Positions 20,714-32,154 of a stretch of 64,000 nucleotides of DNA are shown piece by piece. The notes beneath the pieces were generated by a model that was not told where the DNA came from, made no database searches, and saw only the letters and a list, made by a program, of their open reading frames with translations. Source of the DNA: Micromussa lordhowensis (taxonomy: Eukaryota > Cnidaria > Anthozoa > Scleractinia > Lobophylliidae); the NCBI GenBank assembly GCA_964020085.1, contig CAXHUQ010001429.1, positions 118,501 to 182,500 of the forward strand, given 5' to 3'. A program made the translations under genes and the position numbers. Within the stretch, counting starts at the first letter, position 1, and every line of letters begins with the position of its first letter.

Positions 20714-21482
20714 CTTACAGTTGGCTTTCCTTAAAGCCCAAAGCGCCTCCCTTACTGCAAAGTGCGCTTTCCTTACAGCAAACTGCGCTTTGCTTACAGC
20801 AAACTGCGCTTTCCTTACAGCAAACTGCGCTTTCCTTACATGAACCCTTTTTCATTTTGTGCCATCTTGCTGGTAGAATATCTCCACGAGTATTCAACTA
20901 AGATCTGAGACAAAGCCGATACCCCACCACAGGAAACAAGCTGTGATTCTTGGCCGAGGCTCAGAAAATAAGGAATCATTCCTGGCAATCCATGAAAGCC
21001 AGGTATCAGTTACTTTCTGGGGCCTCCGCAAAGAAGGAAAAGAAGAAGACGTCTTTTACAAAGAAAGCCAAGCCAAACAACCAGAGACCGCTGCCGTTCA
21101 CGTCAACCACATCCACCCGCTCCACCTCCACGTCCACATCCACATCTACATCGACGTCCACATCCACCCGCCCCACATTCACATCCACTCGCCCCACATT
21201 CACATCCACTCACCCCACAACTACCGACAGCTCAACACAGACAGACGGTACGGGGATGGTGAGCGTCGGGGTCGGCATCCACCTGTTCTGTCCTGTGACG
21301 CAGTACAGGCCAGTGGATGCAGGCACCCAGACATTACCGCCACCATCCCACAGACGATCCCACTCATGTTCCTTTTAGAGACATCCACTCATCCACAACT
21401 GAGATTGACAGACGAGGGTGCCTCCGTCCGCAGCAACAGTGCCGAGTTGATGGAAGCACAGACGATGACCTTTTTCATATAA
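20685..21482 (+). CDS. H1 gene, unit 5 (exons 20685-20689 and 20933-21482)
   Basis: Subtype of unit 3 but with the Phe codon of unit 1 (GTTACTTTCTGG), so a recombinant or intermediate. Followed by an H1-type module that leads directly to another H1. Confidence 0.35.
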
Positions 21483-22358
21483 TTATCCACATGCATCGTT
21501 CCCACGCACCATACCCATCACACCTACATCATTCGCCCATGCGTTATCCTTGTACATAAATTCCTGTAAATAGTCGTTGATCATTAGTGTATTTAAAAAA
21601 ATTGTCAAAAAAAAAGAACAAAAAAAAAACACCAAAAAAAACAATGCCACGTTACGGCTTCCATTCAACAAAGTTGAATGTTTGTAAATACAACTGTAAA
21701 TAGAATTGTAAAATAGAATCTAAATTATCACTTATTTATTGTAAATTTTTACTGTACAAAAAATTGTATATATTTTAACCTCGGTAAAAAACAACCATGT
21801 CTTACCCCATTGTTGGTTGAGACTTGGACTCGGCGCTTATGGATTGCGTCTGGGATCAAACACGAGTTGGGGTAACCAATCCCCGAGGAGTGCCCCACGG
21901 AAACATAGTGCCATTTTTTTTTGTCTTACCTCATTGTTGGTTGAGACTTAAACTCGGCGCTTATGGTTTCCGTCTGGGATCAAACACGAGTTGGGGTAAC
22001 CAATCCCCGAGGAGTGCCCCACGGAAACATAGTGCCATTTTTTGGCGTGCAAGAGGGTGTTGAAGCGCAACTTGCGAACAGGAAGTTTGCTAGGCTTTCC
22101 AGGCAGTTTGTAAGCCCTGGTCTGTCTAATCGCCTCTCACACCCTTAGCCAGCTCCACCTCCTCGCGGTGCACCCTGGATAGCCTGGCCTTGCGGCTAAG
22201 GTTAACAGACGGAGCTCTGGCGCAATTAGAGGGGCTAATCACCCCTTCAGTGGTTGGCCTATCACTGGTTTTCCTTGTTTACTTGCTGATGGAGCTGTTG
22301 CAGTAAGCCGCAGGACTAAAATCATTGAAATGAGGTAAGTTGTTTGCCTTAAAACTTC
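20714..22358 (+). repeat. Array 1 unit 5: short unit lacking H2
   Basis: Only 1,645 bp, exactly the H1 length. Its module carries the H1-type sequence (GTAAGCCGCAGG) and runs straight into the next H1. The missing 2.87 kb is precisely one H2 half. Exchange between the near-identical modules of H1 and H2 is the simplest cause. Confidence 0.95.
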
Positions 22359-23127
22359 CTTACAGTTGGCTTTACTTAAAGCCCAAACCGCCTCCCTTAC
22401 TGCAAAGTGCGCTTTCCTTACAGCAAACTGCGCTTTGCTTACAGCAAACTGCGCTTTCCTTACAGCAAACTGCGCTTTCCTTACATGAACCCTTTTTCAT
22501 TTTGTGCCATCTTGCTGGTAGAATATCTCCACGAGTATTCAACTAAGATCTGAGACAAAGCCGATACCCCACCACAGGAAACAAGCTGTGATTCTTGGCC
22601 GAGGCTCAGAAAATAAGGAATCATTCCTGGCAATCCATGAAAGCCAGGTATCAGTTACTTTCTGGGGCCTCCGCAAAGAAGGAAAAGAAGAAGACGTCTT
22701 TTACAAAGAAAGCCAAGCCAAACAACCAGAGACCGCTGCCGTTCACGTCAACCACATCCACCCGCTCCACCTCCACGTCCACATCCACATCTACATCGAC
22801 GTCCACATCCACCCGCCCCACATTCACATCCACTCGCCCCACATTCACATCCACTCACCCCACAACTACCGACAGCTCAACACAGACAGACGGTACGGGG
22901 ATGGTGAGCGTCGGGGTCGGCATCCACCTGTTCTGTCCTGTGACGCAGTACAGGCCAGTGGATGCAGGCACCCAGACATTACCGCCACCATCCCACAGAC
23001 GATCCCACTCATGTTCCTTTTAGAGACATCCACTCATCCACAACTGAGATTGACAGACGAGGGTGCCTCCGTCCGCAGCAACAGTGCCGAGTTGATGGAA
23101 GCACAGACGATGACCTTTTTCATATAA
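22330..23127 (+). CDS. H1 gene, unit 6 (exons 22330-22334 and 22578-23127)
   Basis: The only H1 whose predicted leader exon comes from an H1-type module (after deletion of H2), yet ATG-AG and donor are the same. Coding exon as unit 5. Intron 243 nt with a private CAAACCGCC change. Confidence 0.35.
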
Positions 23128-26100
23128 TTATCCACATGCATCGTTCCCACGCACCATACCCATCACACCTACATCATTCGCCCATGCGTTATCCTTGTAC
23201 ATAAATTCCTGTAAATAGTCGTTGATCATTAGTGTATTTAAAAAAATTGTCAAAAAAAAAGAACAAAAAAAAAACACCAAAAAAAACAATGCCACGTTAC
23301 GGCTTCCATTCAACAAAGTTGAATGTTTGTAAATACAACTGTAAATAGAATTGTAAAATAGAATCTAAATTATCACTTATTTATTGTAAATTTTTACTGT
23401 ACAAAAAATTGTATATATTTTAACCTCGGTAAAAAACAACCATGTCTTACCCCATTGTTGGTTGAGACTTGGACTCGGCGCTTATGGATTGCGTCTGGGA
23501 TCAAACACGAGTTGGGGTAACCAATCCCCGAGGAGTGCCCCACGGAAACATAGTGCCATTTTTTTTTGTCTTACCTCATTGTTGGTTGAGACTTAAACTC
23601 GGCGCTTATGGTTTCCGTCTGGGATCAAACACGAGTTGGGGTAACCAATCCCCGAGGAGTGCCCCACGGAAACATAGTGCCATTTTTTGGCGTGCAAGAG
23701 GGTGTTGAAGCGCAACTTGCGAACAGGAAGTTTGCTAGGCTTTCCAGGCAGTTTGTAAGCCCTGGTCTGTCTAATCGCCTCTCACACCCTTAGCCAGCTC
23801 CACCTCCTCGCGGTGCACCCTGGATAGCCTGGCCTTGCGGCTAAGGTTAACAGACGGAGCTCTGGCGCAATTAGAGGGGCTAATCACCCCTTCAGTGGTT
23901 GGCCTATCACTGGTTTTCCTTGTTTACTTGCTGATGGAGCTGTTGCAGTAAGCCGCAGGACTAAAATTATTGAAATGAGGTAAGTTGTTTGCCTTAAAAC
24001 TTCCTTACAGTTGGCTTTACTTAAAGCCCAAAGCGCCTCCCTTACTGCAAAGTGCGCTTTCCTTACAGCAAACTGCGCTTTGCTTACAGCAAACTGCGCT
24101 TTTCTTACATTAAACTGCGCTTTCCTTACATGAACCCTTTTTCATTTTGTGCCATCTTGCTGGTAGAATATCTCCACGAACATTCAACTAAGATCTGAGA
24201 TGTTTTCGCTGGTTGTGCTCTATATACAGGGCTACCAAACCGTATCTATTGCAATCTTGCAGCTACTATTTTAGCCGAGATATTTGGGCTCAAAAGTCGA
24301 AAAAAAAATTTCAACTTTTTTGTAAATTTTGTGCCATCTTTCACATATTATATCTCACCCAATATTCAACCAACACCTAAGATATTAATGGCGCTCGGCA
24401 TCCATTAACAGGGCTATTTAACCATGTATTTTACTATCCTTCAAATATTAAATTGTTAGAGATATTTAGGCTCAAAAGTCCAAAAAGATCGCTTTTTGTA
24501 ATTTTGTGCAATCTTTGAGTTATATTATCTCTTAGAGTATTAAACTAAGATCTACCATATTCCTAGTAGCTAAGCTGTATAAATAGGGCTACGTAAATAT
24601 ATGTCTTAAAATCTTGTTGCTGTAAAATTGTCTGAGATATTTGGGCTCAAAAGTCGAAAACAATTGTCGACACTTAGGGTTTTTTAATTTGTGCTATCTT
24701 GCAGGTGTTATATCTCAACCAATATTCAACCAACATCTAAGATATTACCGATGCCTGTGCTCCGTCTAAAGTGCTAATTAACGATATATTTTGCTTCTCC
24801 TCAGTTATTAAATTGCGAGAGCTATTAAGGCTCAAAAGTAAAAAAAAATCAGATTTTTGAAAAAAACATGGCAACATGGCAAAAAAATTTTTTTTTTTGG
24901 ACTGAAGCATTGACCTGTAAGCTGGAAAACACAACCGAGCTACATAGCAGAGGTCTTCTGGACCTCATTGGTGAAAACCGCGGAAAAAAACGGCCCATTG
25001 GGACACTTTTTAGCAATATTATTGTATTGACCTGACATGACATCATTTTCAGTGTTTACTACACTGCTTCGAAGTGGTGAGTACATGCTTTTTGAGCTCC
25101 GTCTTTTTTGTTATTTTGCACCCTTAAAACACTGTGCAGAGGCGATCCAACTATCGGAAGAGTTGTCTAAGGTGCTCGGGCATCTGCCTTGAACATTTTC
25201 TTCCCACAGAACACGATTGCGTCTGCACAGGCTCTGGTCGGAGATTAAGGGTGCTCTCTGACCACTTTGTTGTTTGAGGACCCAAGAGCATGTATTAGTT
25301 TTCAGCTCTTCCTATCATTGCGAAGCAGAATTAAAGTATGCGGTTTACGAGATAGGGACAGTTAAAGTTTGACCTCGCTTTTGCGTTAAAACTTTACTGC
25401 TGATGTTGTTCTTTGTTTACCTGTAATTGTTTGCATCCTTAGATTCACCATGGCAAATTACTTTCATCACTGGTTCTTGGAGGTGCTTTTCGCGGAGGAG
25501 ACCTTGCAGTATATCCAGACAGTGGGCAGGCAGGAACCTCTGGCCTTCTGTGTCTGGTTCCTTATCCTTGTGGACAGAGTGAACCGCCTAACCATCCTCT
25601 TTCGGCCGATGTTTTATGGCCAGATTTTACAATCGATCTTTTTAATGCATGCTGCGCTTGGTCATCCGCCTCTGCCACGCCTGCCACTACCACCGACACC
25701 AAGCCCATCCTCAAGCAGAAGGACCATCCTATCTGGAGAATCTACCACACCCTCTCCATCACACTCCGCCTCATCCGCCTCGTCCCACGCCTCATCCTCA
25801 CCCACACATTCATCCCAGAACACACCATTACCATCACCCACCCCATCCCCATTATCTACATCTTCATATTCAGGCGGATTTTCGCCACCATCACCATTCA
25901 CATTATCATCCTCACCATTCGTGGACTCCAGAAATGTCACACCGTACGCTTCATCACATTCGTCATCATCATCGCCATTCGTGGACTCCAGGAATGTCAC
26001 ACCGTACGCTTCATCACATTCGTCATCATCATCGCCATCATCATCACCACATTCGTCATCGCCATCATCATCACCACGCTCATCTTTGCGTTCTCGTTCG

Positions 26101-26875
26101 TCATCACCTTCACCCCCACCGACAAAAGGCCCACGACGATCGTAAAGACTGACTGATATCCATTCATTTTGACTTTCCAGATCCATCGTTCGCACGCATC
26201 ATACATCGTTCGCACGCATCATACATCATTCGCACGCATCATACATCGTTCGCATCCACACATAATTTCTTTTTGCCTTTTGGTTGAGATTTCATGCCAT
26301 TGCGCTTTGAGTTAAAGTTCAAATTTAAGACAGTTCATATTTCGTAAACAGTTCTAAATAGAATTATGCATTGTAAATTTCGCTGTACATAAAATTGTAT
26401 AATAAACAACCATGCAACTGTGTTATTGTTGCTTCACACTTAGACTCGGGGCTTTATGTCTCCCGTCAGGGATCAAACACGAGCTGGGGTAGCCAGCCAA
26501 CCCTGGGGGAGTGCCCCACAGGAACATCTAGTGTCTCTACAGTCTAAGAAACCATTTTTGGGGGTGCAAAAGGGTGTTGAAGTGCAACTTGCAAACAAGA
26601 AGGTTGCTAGGCTTTCCAGGCGGTTTGTAAGCCCTGGACTGTCTAATCGCCTCTCACACCCTTAGCCAGCTCCACCTCCTCGAGGTGCACCCTGGATAGC
26701 CTGGCCTTGCGGCTAAGGTTAACAGACGGAGCTCTGGCGCAATTAGAGGGGCTAATCACCCCTTCAGTGGTTGGCCTATCACTGGTTTTCCTTGTTTACT
26801 TGCTGATGGAGCTGTTGCAGTAAGCCGGAGGACTAAAATCATTGAAATGAGGTAAGTTGTTTGCCTTAAAACTTC
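22359..26875 (+). repeat. Array 1 unit 6
   Basis: Full unit following the short one. It has a CAACATGG insertion in the A/T-rich stretch near 24870 and several private substitutions in the H2 intron (for example CATCTGCCTTG for CATCTGGCTTG, shared with unit 8). H2 encodes one changed residue. Confidence 0.95.
25450..26145 (+). CDS. H2 gene, unit 6
   Basis: One replacement relative to the common protein, Arg to His in FLMRAALG (CGT to CAT), and a silent CTCGTCC to CTCATCC change nearby. Otherwise the same. Confidence 0.55.
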   Translation: MANYFHHWFLEVLFAEETLQYIQTVGRQEPLAFCVWFLILVDRVNRLTILFRPMFYGQILQSIFLMHAALGHPPLPRLPLPPTPSPSSSRRTILSGESTTPSPSHSASSASSHASSSPTHSSQNTPLPSPTPSPLSTSSYSGGFSPPSPFTLSSSPFVDSRNVTPYASSHSSSSSPFVDSRNVTPYASSHSSSSSPSSSPHSSSPSSSPRSSLRSRSSSPSPPPTKGPRRS

Positions 26876-27644
26876 CTTACAGTTGGCTTTCCTTAAAGCC
26901 CAAAGCGCCTCCCTTACTGCAAAGTGCGCTTTCCTTACAGCAAACTGCGCTTTGCTTACAGCAAACTGCGCTTTTCTTACAGCAAACTGCGCTTTCCTTA
27001 CATGAACCCTTTTTCATTTTGTGCCATCTTGCTGGTAGAATATCTCCACGAGTATTCAACTAAGATCTGAGACAAAGCCGATACCCCACCACAGGAAACA
27101 AGCTGTGATTCTTGGCCGAGGCTCAGAAAATAAGGAATCATTCCTGGCAATCCATGAAAGCCAGGTATCAGTTACTTTCTGGGGCCTCCGCAAAGAAGGA
27201 AAAGAAGAAGACGTCTTTTACAAAGAAAGCCAAGCCAAACAACCAGAGACCGCTGCCGTTCACGTCGACCACATCCACCCGCTCCACCTCCACGTCCACG
27301 TCCACATCTACATCGACGTCCACATCCACCCGCCCCACATTCACATCCACTCGCCCCACATCCACATCCACTCGCCCCACAACTACCGACAGCTCAACAC
27401 AGACAGACAGTACGGGGATGGTGAGCGTCGGGGTCGGCATCCACCTGTTCTGTCCTGTGACGCAGTACAGGCCAGTGGATGCAGGCACCCAGACATTACC
27501 GCCACCATCCCACAGACGATCCCACTCATGTTCCTTTTAGAGACATCCACTCATCCACAACTGACATTGACAGACGAAGGTGCCTCCGTCCTCAGCAACA
27601 GTGCCGAGTTGATGGAAGCACAGACGATGACCTTTTTCATATAA
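26847..27644 (+). CDS. H1 gene, unit 7 (exons 26847-26851 and 27095-27644)
   Basis: Same protein as unit 1 in both frames, and here the leader exon is present, so unit 1 can be read as the truncated equivalent of this copy. Confidence 0.35.
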
Positions 27645-30600
27645 TTATCCACATGCATCCTTCCCACGCACCATACCCATCATACCTACATCATTCGCCC
27701 ATGCGTTATCCTTGTACATAAATTCCTGTAAATAGTCGTTGATCATTAGTGTATTTAAAAAAATTGTCAAAAAAAAAGAACAAAAAAAAAAACACCAAAA
27801 AAAACCATGCCACGTTACGGCTTCCATTCAACAAAGTTGAATGTTTGTAAATACAACTGTAAATAGAATTGTAAAATAGAATCTAAATTATTACTTATTT
27901 ATTGTAAATTTTTACTGTACAAAAAATTGTATATATTTTAACCTCGGTAAAAACAACCATGTCTTACCCCATTGTTGGTTGAGACTTGGACTCGGCGCTT
28001 ATGGATTGCGTCTGGGATCAAACACGAGTTGGGGTAACCAATCCCCGAGGAGTGCCCCACGGAAACATAGTGCCATTTTTTTTTGTCTTACCTCATTGTT
28101 GGTTGAGACTTAAACTCGGCGCTTATGGTTTCCGTCTGGGATCAAACACGAGTTGGGGTAACCAATCCCCGAGGAGTGCCCCACGGAAACATAGTGCCAT
28201 TTTTTGGCGTGCAAGAGGGTGTTGAAGCGCAACTTGCGAACAGGAAGTTTGCTAGGCTTTCCAGGCAGTTTGTAAGCCCTGGTCTGTCTAATCGCCTCTC
28301 ACACCCTTAGCCAGCTCCACCTCCTCGCGGTGCACCCTGGATAGCCTGGCCTTGCGGCTAAGGTTAACAGACGGAGCTCTGGCGCAATTAGAGGGGCTAA
28401 TCACCCCTTCAGTGGTTGGCCTATCACTGGTTTTCCTTGTTTACTTGCTGATGGAGCTGTTGCAGTAAGCCGCAGGACTAAAATCATTGAAATGAGGTAA
28501 GTTGTTTGCCTTAAAACTTCCTTACAGTTGGCTTTACTTAAAGCCCAAAGCGCCTCCCTTACTGCAAAGTGCGCTTTCCTTACAGCAAACTGCGCTTTGC
28601 TTACAGCAAACTGCGCTTTGCTTACAGCAAACTGCGCTTTTCTTACATTAAACTGCGCTTTCCTTACATGAACCCTTTTTCATTTTGTGCCATCTTGCTG
28701 GTAGAATATCTCCACGAACATTCAACTAAGATCTGAGATGTTTTCGCTGGTTGTGCTCTATATACAGGGCTACCAAACCGTATCTATTGCAATCTTGCAG
28801 CTACTATTTTAGCCGAGATATTTGGGCTCAAAAGTCGAAAAAAAAATTTCAACTTTTTTGTAAATTTTGTGCCATCTTTCACATATTATATCTCACCCAA
28901 TATTCAACCAACACCTAAGATATTAATGGCGCTCGGCATCCATTAACAGGGCTATTTAACCATGTATTTTACTATCCTTCAAATATTAAATTGTTAGAGA
29001 TATTTAGGCTCAAAAGTCCAAAAAGATCGCTTTTTGTAATTTTGTGCAATCTTTGAGTTATATTATCTCTTAGAGTATTAAACTAAGATCTACCATATTC
29101 CTAGTAGCTAAGCTGTATAAATAGGGCTACGTAAATATATGTCTTAAAATCTTGTTGCTGTAAAATTGTCTGAGATATTTGGGCTCAAAAGTCGAAAACA
29201 ATTGTCGACACTTAGGGTTTTTTAATTTGTGCTATCTTGCAGGTGTTATATCTCAACCAATATTCAACCAACATCTAAGATATTAACGATGCCTGTGCTC
29301 CGTCTAAAGTGCTAATTAACGATATATTTTGCTTCTCCTCAGTTATTAAATTGCGAGAGCTATTAAGGCTCAAAAGTAAAAAAAAAATCAGATTTTTGAA
29401 AAAAACATGGCAAAAAAATTTTTTTTTTCGGACTGAAACATTGACCTGTAAGCTGGAAAACGCAACCGAGCTACATAGCAGAGGTCTTCTGGACCTCGTT
29501 GGTGAAAACCGCGGAAAAAACGGCCCATTGGGACACTTTTTAGCAATATTATTGTATTGACCTGACATGACATCATTTTCAGTGTTTACTACACTGCTTC
29601 GAAGTGGTGAGTACATGCTTTTTGAGCTCTGTCTTTTTTGTTATTTTGCACCCTTAAAACACTGTGCAGAGGCGATCCAACTATCGGAAGAGTTGTCTAA
29701 GGTGCTCGGGCATCTGGCTTGAACATTTTCTTCCCACAGAACACGATTGCGTCTGCACAGGCTCTGGTCGGAGATTAAGGGTGCTCTCTGACCACTTTGT
29801 TGTTTGAGGACCCAAGAGCATGTATTAGTTTTCAGCTCTTCCTATCATTGCGAAGCAGAATTAAAGTATGCGGTTTACGAGATAGGGACAGTTAAAGTTT
29901 GACCTCGCTTTTGCGTTAAAACTTTACTGCTGATGTTGTTCTTTGTTTACCTGTAATTGTTTGCATCCTTAGATTCACCATGGCAAATTACTTTCATCAC
30001 TGGTTCTTGGAGGTGCTTTTCGCGGAGGAGACCTTGCAGTATATCCAGACAGTGGGCAGGCAGGAACCTCTGGCCTTCTGTGTCTGGTTCCTTATCCTTG
30101 TGGACAGAGTGAACCGCCTAACCATCCTCTTTCGGCCGATGTTTTATGGCCAGATTTTACAATCGATCTTTTTAATGCGTGCTGCGCTTGGTCATCCGCC
30201 TCTGCCACGCCTGCCACTACCACCGACACCAAGCCCATCCTCAAGCAGAAGGACCATCCTATCTGGAGAATCTACCACACCCTCTCCATCACACTCCGCC
30301 TCGTCCGCCTCGTCCCACGCCTCATCCTCACCCACACATTCATCCCAGAACACACCATTACCATCACCCACCCCATCCCCATTATCTACATCTTCATATT
30401 CAGGCGGATTTTCGCCACCATCACCATTCACATTATCATCCTCACCATTCGTGGACTCCAGAAATGTCACACCGTACGCTTCATCACATTCGTCATCATC
30501 ATCGCCATTCGTGGACTCCAGGAATGTCACACCGTACGCTTCATCACATTCGTCATCATCATCGCCATCATCATCACCACATTCGTCATCGCCATCATCA

Positions 30601-31406
30601 TCACCACGCTCATCTTTGCGTTCTCGTTCGTCATCACCTTCACCCCCACCGACAAAAGGCCCACGACGATCGTAAAGACTGACTGATATCCATTCATTTT
30701 GACTTTCCAGATCCATCGTTCGCACGCATCATACATCGTTCGCACGCATCATACATCATTCGCACGCATCATACATCGTTCGCATCCACACATAATTTCT
30801 TTTTGCCTTTTGGTTGAGATTTCATGCCATTGCGCTTTGAGTTAAAGTTCAAATTTAAGACAGTTCATATTTCGTAAACAGTTCTAAATAGAATTATGCA
30901 TTGTAAATTTCGCTGTACATAAAATTGTATAATAAACAACCATGCAACTGTGTTATTGTTGCTTCACACTTAGACTCGGGGCTTTATGTCTCCCGTCAGG
31001 GATCAAACACGAGCTGGGGTAGCCAGCCAACCCCGGGGGAGTGCCCCACAGGAACATCTAGTGTCTCTACAGTCTAAGAAACCATTTTTGGGGGTGCAAA
31101 AGGGTGTTGAAGTGCAACTTGCAAACAAGAAGGTTGCTAGGCTTTCCAGGCGGTTTGTAAGCCCTGGACTGTCTAATCGCCTCTCACACCCTTAGCCAGC
31201 TCCACCTCCTCGAGGTGCACCCTGGATAGCCTGGCCTTGCGGCTAAGGTTAACAGACGGAGCTCTGGCGCAATTGGAGGGGCTAATCACCCCTTCAGTGG
31301 TTGGCCTATCACTGGTTTTCCTTGTTTACTTGCTGATGGAGCTGTTGCAGTAAGCCGGAGGACTAAAATCATTGAAATGAGGTAAGTTGTTTGCAATTAA
31401 AACTTC
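26876..31406 (+). repeat. Array 1 unit 7
   Basis: Full unit of 4,531 bp. H1 is of the unit-1 subtype (GACAGTACGG). The minisatellite in front of H2 has one additional 21-bp repeat, which accounts for the greater length. Confidence 0.95.
29980..30675 (+). CDS. H2 gene, unit 7
   Basis: Protein identical to unit 1. Last intact H2 coding exon of the array; unit 8 is cut before it. Confidence 0.55.
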   Translation: MANYFHHWFLEVLFAEETLQYIQTVGRQEPLAFCVWFLILVDRVNRLTILFRPMFYGQILQSIFLMRAALGHPPLPRLPLPPTPSPSSSRRTILSGESTTPSPSHSASSASSHASSSPTHSSQNTPLPSPTPSPLSTSSYSGGFSPPSPFTLSSSPFVDSRNVTPYASSHSSSSSPFVDSRNVTPYASSHSSSSSPSSSPHSSSPSSSPRSSLRSRSSSPSPPPTKGPRRS

Positions 31407-32154
31407 CTTACAGTTGGGTTTCCTTAAAGCCCAAAGCGCCTCCCTTACTGCAAAGTGCGCTTTCCTTACAGCAAACTGCGCTTTGCTTACAGCAAACTGC
31501 GCTTTCCTTACATGAACCCTTTTTCATTTTGTGCCATCTTGCTGGTAGAATATCTCCACGAGTATTCAACTAAGATCTGAGACAAAGCCGATACCCCACC
31601 ACAGGAAACAAGCTGTGATTCTTGGCCGAGGCTCAGAAAATAAGAAATCATTCCTGGCAATCCATGAAAGCCAGGTATCAGTTACTTTCTGGGGCCTCCG
31701 CAAAGAAGGAAAAGAAGAAGACGTCTTTTACAAAGAAAGCCAAGCCAAAACACAAGAGACCGCTGCCGTTCACGTCGACCACATCCACCCGCTCCACCTC
31801 CACGTCCACGTCCACATCTACATCGACGTCCACATCCACCCGCCCCACATTCACATCCACTCGCCCCACATCCACATCCACTCGCCCCACAACTACCGAC
31901 AGCTCAACACAGACAGACGGTACGGGGATGGTGAGCGTCGGGGTCGGCATCCACCTGTTCTGTCCTGTGACGCAGTACAGGCCAGTGGATGCAGGCACCC
32001 AGACATTACCGCCACCATCCCACAGACGATCCCACTCATGTTCCTTTTAGAGACATCCACTCATCCACAACTGACATTGACAGACGAAGGTGCCTCCGTC
32101 CTCAGCAACAGTGCCGAGTTGATGGAAGCACAGACGATGACCTTTTTCATATAA
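31377..32154 (+). CDS. H1 gene, unit 8 (exons 31377-31381 and 31605-32154)
   Basis: Unit-2-like subtype (AAAACACAAGAG) without the extra 21-bp repeat. Downstream HRSHAP-type change in the third frame as in units 3-6, another sign of exchange among units. Confidence 0.35.
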
